IMG/VR virus record: IMGVR_UViG_3300025093_000002 | Location: 1-64,000 of that record | Strand: one strand, 5' to 3' | DNA from: a virus | Length of the DNA: 64,000 nucleotides | Shown: positions 61,973 through 64,000 of the stretch, piece after piece | Numbering within the stretch: position 1 is the stretch's first letter | Layout: each line of letters starts with the position of its first letter | Notes under the pieces: generated by a model | Database searches by the model: none | Told to the model about the DNA's origin: nothing | What the model saw: only the letters and a program-made list of their open reading frames with translations | Position numbers and translations under genes: made by a program

Positions 61973-64000
61973 TGGTCCTCATATCGGGGGCGATCGCCAG
62001 GAGCGTGAATGGCAAAGGCAGATTGCCGCGCATGATCAACCTCGGGTCCGTATCGTACCCGCCGTCCATATCGAGAATTGTTTCCCCGGTGAACAACGGC
62101 ACGGCCTCCCCCATCGGAACAGCGGCGTTGCGGAATGATTTGGCCCGAAGCGAGACCTTGTTGCCGACCTCGACGCCATAATCGAAACTGGCCGAGTCCA
62201 GAAGGGTCAGACCAATCCGCGTCACGGTCTTGGTTTTCGCCACCGCCGTACCGGCCTGCGCGCCATAGGGCAGCTTCATGCCCCTCAGCACCCATTCATA
62301 GCCAAGTCCGACATGCGCGGTCATCGTCGCCCCAAGCCCGGCCTGATCGAGTGTGATCGACCCGCCCGTGACCACCTTGTCCTGCTGGACCGCGCCGTCG
62401 ACCACAACCTTGACCGTCTGGCCTTCGAGATGGCTAAGTCCGGTCAGCGTCGAGGTTGACGCGCCCTTATAGGTCAGCCCGCTATCGACATAGAATGCGT
62501 CCGCCTGGCTTTCCCGCATATCGGTCAGAAACAGATCATGATCGAGATAGCGCGCCCGGTTCGGTCCTTCGAAGATGCCTTCCATCATTTCAATGTAATG
62601 CACGGTATTCCCGTTGATGGTGCGGCGCACCACAAGCCACACTTCGTCGCGGCTGGTTGAGTCGTACACCTGCCCCGATGCGGCCGACCCGCCCGGAATG
62701 ACCGCCATCGACGTGACAAAGCCCGCACCGCCAAGCGTCCGCGTTGTCCAGCCTACCACGCCTTGCGAGCGCTTGTAGGTCATGCAGGCAAGGCTACCGT
62801 CGTTCAGCCGGCACCAGGCCGTTGACAGGGGTTCGGCCTGATACTCTATCTGCTCGATGCCGAGCGTGTTCATGTGCTCCGACAGGATCGTCAGGTCAGA
62901 TGCCCGGAAGCCTTCGATCTCGTAGGAGAACCCGATGTCATAGAGCGACCGTTTGGCGCGATGGACGTAAATGCCAACGTCATCGATCTGGATCGCTTCG
63001 ATATCGGCACAGTCGACCGACGTGTGCTGCGCGGCGGAAATATCCGTTGGCGACAGCGCCGCGCCCTGACTGGAAAATGCCCAGTTGCCCGACGATGTGC
63101 CGACGACAAGTCGTCGGGTGCCGACGATCCACTGGATCGGGCTGATGCGTTTGGCCGCAAGCGTGGCGTTGATCGCGTCATCGGCCTCGACCGTAACTGC
63201 TCCCGCCTGCCACGAGTCAGGCCGCATGTTTTCGAAGCCGCGCGTTTGCGTTGCCCAGATGGTCTGCGGCGAAGCGCCCGTCCCGCCCATCCACAAGCGC
63301 TGCTGAAAGAACGTTCCTGATTTCGGATAGCCGGTCGTCCCGGAGAAGGCTCCAAGCCGCCAGCTTTCAGTCGGCGTCGTTTCCGGCAACTCGCGGAGCA
63401 CCTGAACGGTGACGATGTGGGTGGTCGTGACCGCCGTGATCATCCCGTATCCCGGCTCGCGCCCAGGCCATTCCAGCCGGATCAGTCGTCCGACATCTGT
63501 GGACCTGAACACATCGGAAACACTGCCGGTCACGGACAGCGTGATCGACCCGGTTTTCGCGCTCGGGGCAAGCAGCCGTGACTGCGCCTGATAGCAGTAG
63601 CAGGCCCCGACGCCGCCGATGATCTCAAGGTCCTGATCGCCGGTGAAGCGCACGAAGAAGGTCGAAACGTCAGGCGTGAACGAGATGGAGTACCACCCTG
63701 CGCCATAGGTCGCCGCCGCTACGATTTCAGCGCCCGTGGCCGTGCTGCCAATGGCAAGCCGTATCTCGCCGCCGCCGACGATCTGGAAATGCAGGACATG
63801 GACCGCGCCGGAATTGGCCGTCGAAGTCTGGTGCCGGATTTCCGCCGTACCGGCGTAATCGGCAGCCGAGGTCGGACTGATCGGAGAGCGGCGACGAAGA
63901 AACACAACACGCTGCGCCCGGTCATAATCGACATATCCGGTCCCGGTCACAACCTTGGTCCAGCCCGCAGCGCCGCTTTCGAAATTGAAGTTCGAAATGA
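61959..64000 (-). CDS. Tail tubular B (nozzle)-like protein, N-terminus cut by window edge
   Basis: Beta-rich, with FFQQRLWMGGTGASPQTIWATQTRGFENM, ISPIQWIVGTRRLVVGTSSGNWAF and repeated propeller-like strands, as in T7 gp12-type nozzle proteins. An in-frame GTG at 63950 would start it, but the frame stays open to the window end and reads protein-like (NFNFESGAAGWTKV), so the true start lies outside. About 680 residues are visible. Confidence 0.75.
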   Translation of the reverse strand, partial: ISNFNFESGAAGWTKVVTGTGYVDYDRAQRVVFLRRRSPISPTSAADYAGTAEIRHQTSTANSGAVHVLHFQIVGGGEIRLAIGSTATGAEIVAAATYGAGWYSISFTPDVSTFFVRFTGDQDLEIIGGVGACYCYQAQSRLLAPSAKTGSITLSVTGSVSDVFRSTDVGRLIRLEWPGREPGYGMITAVTTTHIVTVQVLRELPETTPTESWRLGAFSGTTGYPKSGTFFQQRLWMGGTGASPQTIWATQTRGFENMRPDSWQAGAVTVEADDAINATLAAKRISPIQWIVGTRRLVVGTSSGNWAFSSQGAALSPTDISAAQHTSVDCADIEAIQIDDVGIYVHRAKRSLYDIGFSYEIEGFRASDLTILSEHMNTLGIEQIEYQAEPLSTAWCRLNDGSLACMTYKRSQGVVGWTTRTLGGAGFVTSMAVIPGGSAASGQVYDSTSRDEVWLVVRRTINGNTVHYIEMMEGIFEGPNRARYLDHDLFLTDMRESQADAFYVDSGLTYKGASTSTLTGLSHLEGQTVKVVVDGAVQQDKVVTGGSITLDQAGLGATMTAHVGLGYEWVLRGMKLPYGAQAGTAVAKTKTVTRIGLTLLDSASFDYGVEVGNKVSLRAKSFRNAAVPMGEAVPLFTGETILDMDGGYDTDPRLIMRGNLPLPFTLLAIAPDMRTNERL

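Noticed and set aside
1-64000. CRISPR arrays, insertion sequences or rRNA
   Set aside because: No regularly spaced repeats, no transposase-like product and no rRNA-like stretch were seen in any part of the window.

Overview
The window holds phage DNA from end to end, with no host housekeeping gene and no intact RNA gene. The host is most likely an alphaproteobacterium, probably Hyphomicrobiales. The base composition is GC-rich. The two integrases sit beside 3' fragments of tRNA-Val(GAC) and tRNA-Lys(CTT). Several families present (GTA-type 3TM holin, N4-gp56-type coat protein, DnaA domain-IV protein, a DUF6456-like regulator) are familiar from rhizobial and rhodobacterial phages. These host and family assignments are recognition by eye; no search was run.

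Layout. (1) 1-3.6 kb (+): the right end of an early operon, with ninB end, a nuclease cassette, small proteins, an excisionase-like protein and integrase A, then an attP-like site in a tRNA-Val 3' end (3644-3690). (2) 3.8-26 kb (mostly -): a complete P22-like late module A. Read leftwards it runs terminase, portal, scaffold, coat, tail hub, ejection proteins, tail fibre and spike, lysis. (3) 26-35.4 kb (-): late-regulator candidate, replication genes, many small genes, a methyltransferase and Cro. (4) 35.5-36.8 kb: the immunity switch, with a CI-like repressor and six GGGA-N4/5-TCCC operators in two clusters. (5) 36.8-45.0 kb (+): the second early arm, with small genes, Gp157, a putative annealing protein, SSB, NinB, HNH and integrase B, then an attP-like site in a tRNA-Lys 3' end. 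(6) 45.2-64 kb (mostly -): late module B of a second phage, with T7-like ejection and tail genes, a tailspike, a GH19-like endolysin split by an HNH endonuclease, holins, a trypsin-like protease and a metallophosphoesterase. The window ends inside the tail gene.

How it fits together. Bases 1-127 recur exactly at 41545-41671. The 41,544 bp between the repeats is one complete circular lambdoid podovirus map, and the second, related phage starts at the repeat. Each integrase lies between its early operon and its late module with the tRNA core joined to phage DNA on both sides. These are therefore attP-like sites, not prophage ends. The window reads as a co-integrate, concatemer or assembly fusion of two temperate phages that share an early-region framework but differ in integration cassette and virion module.

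The most striking observations are these: an HNH endonuclease inserted just before the catalytic motif of the endolysin, with a heavily recoded replacement N-terminus on its far side; a shared opposite-strand cargo site between endolysin and tailspike (O-antigen ligase-like in A, secreted Kelch protein in B); an int/attP cassette bounded by identical anchors; paired hairpins with compensatory stem changes on both sides of the scaffold gene; and a six-operator switch in which operators sit inside promoter spacers.
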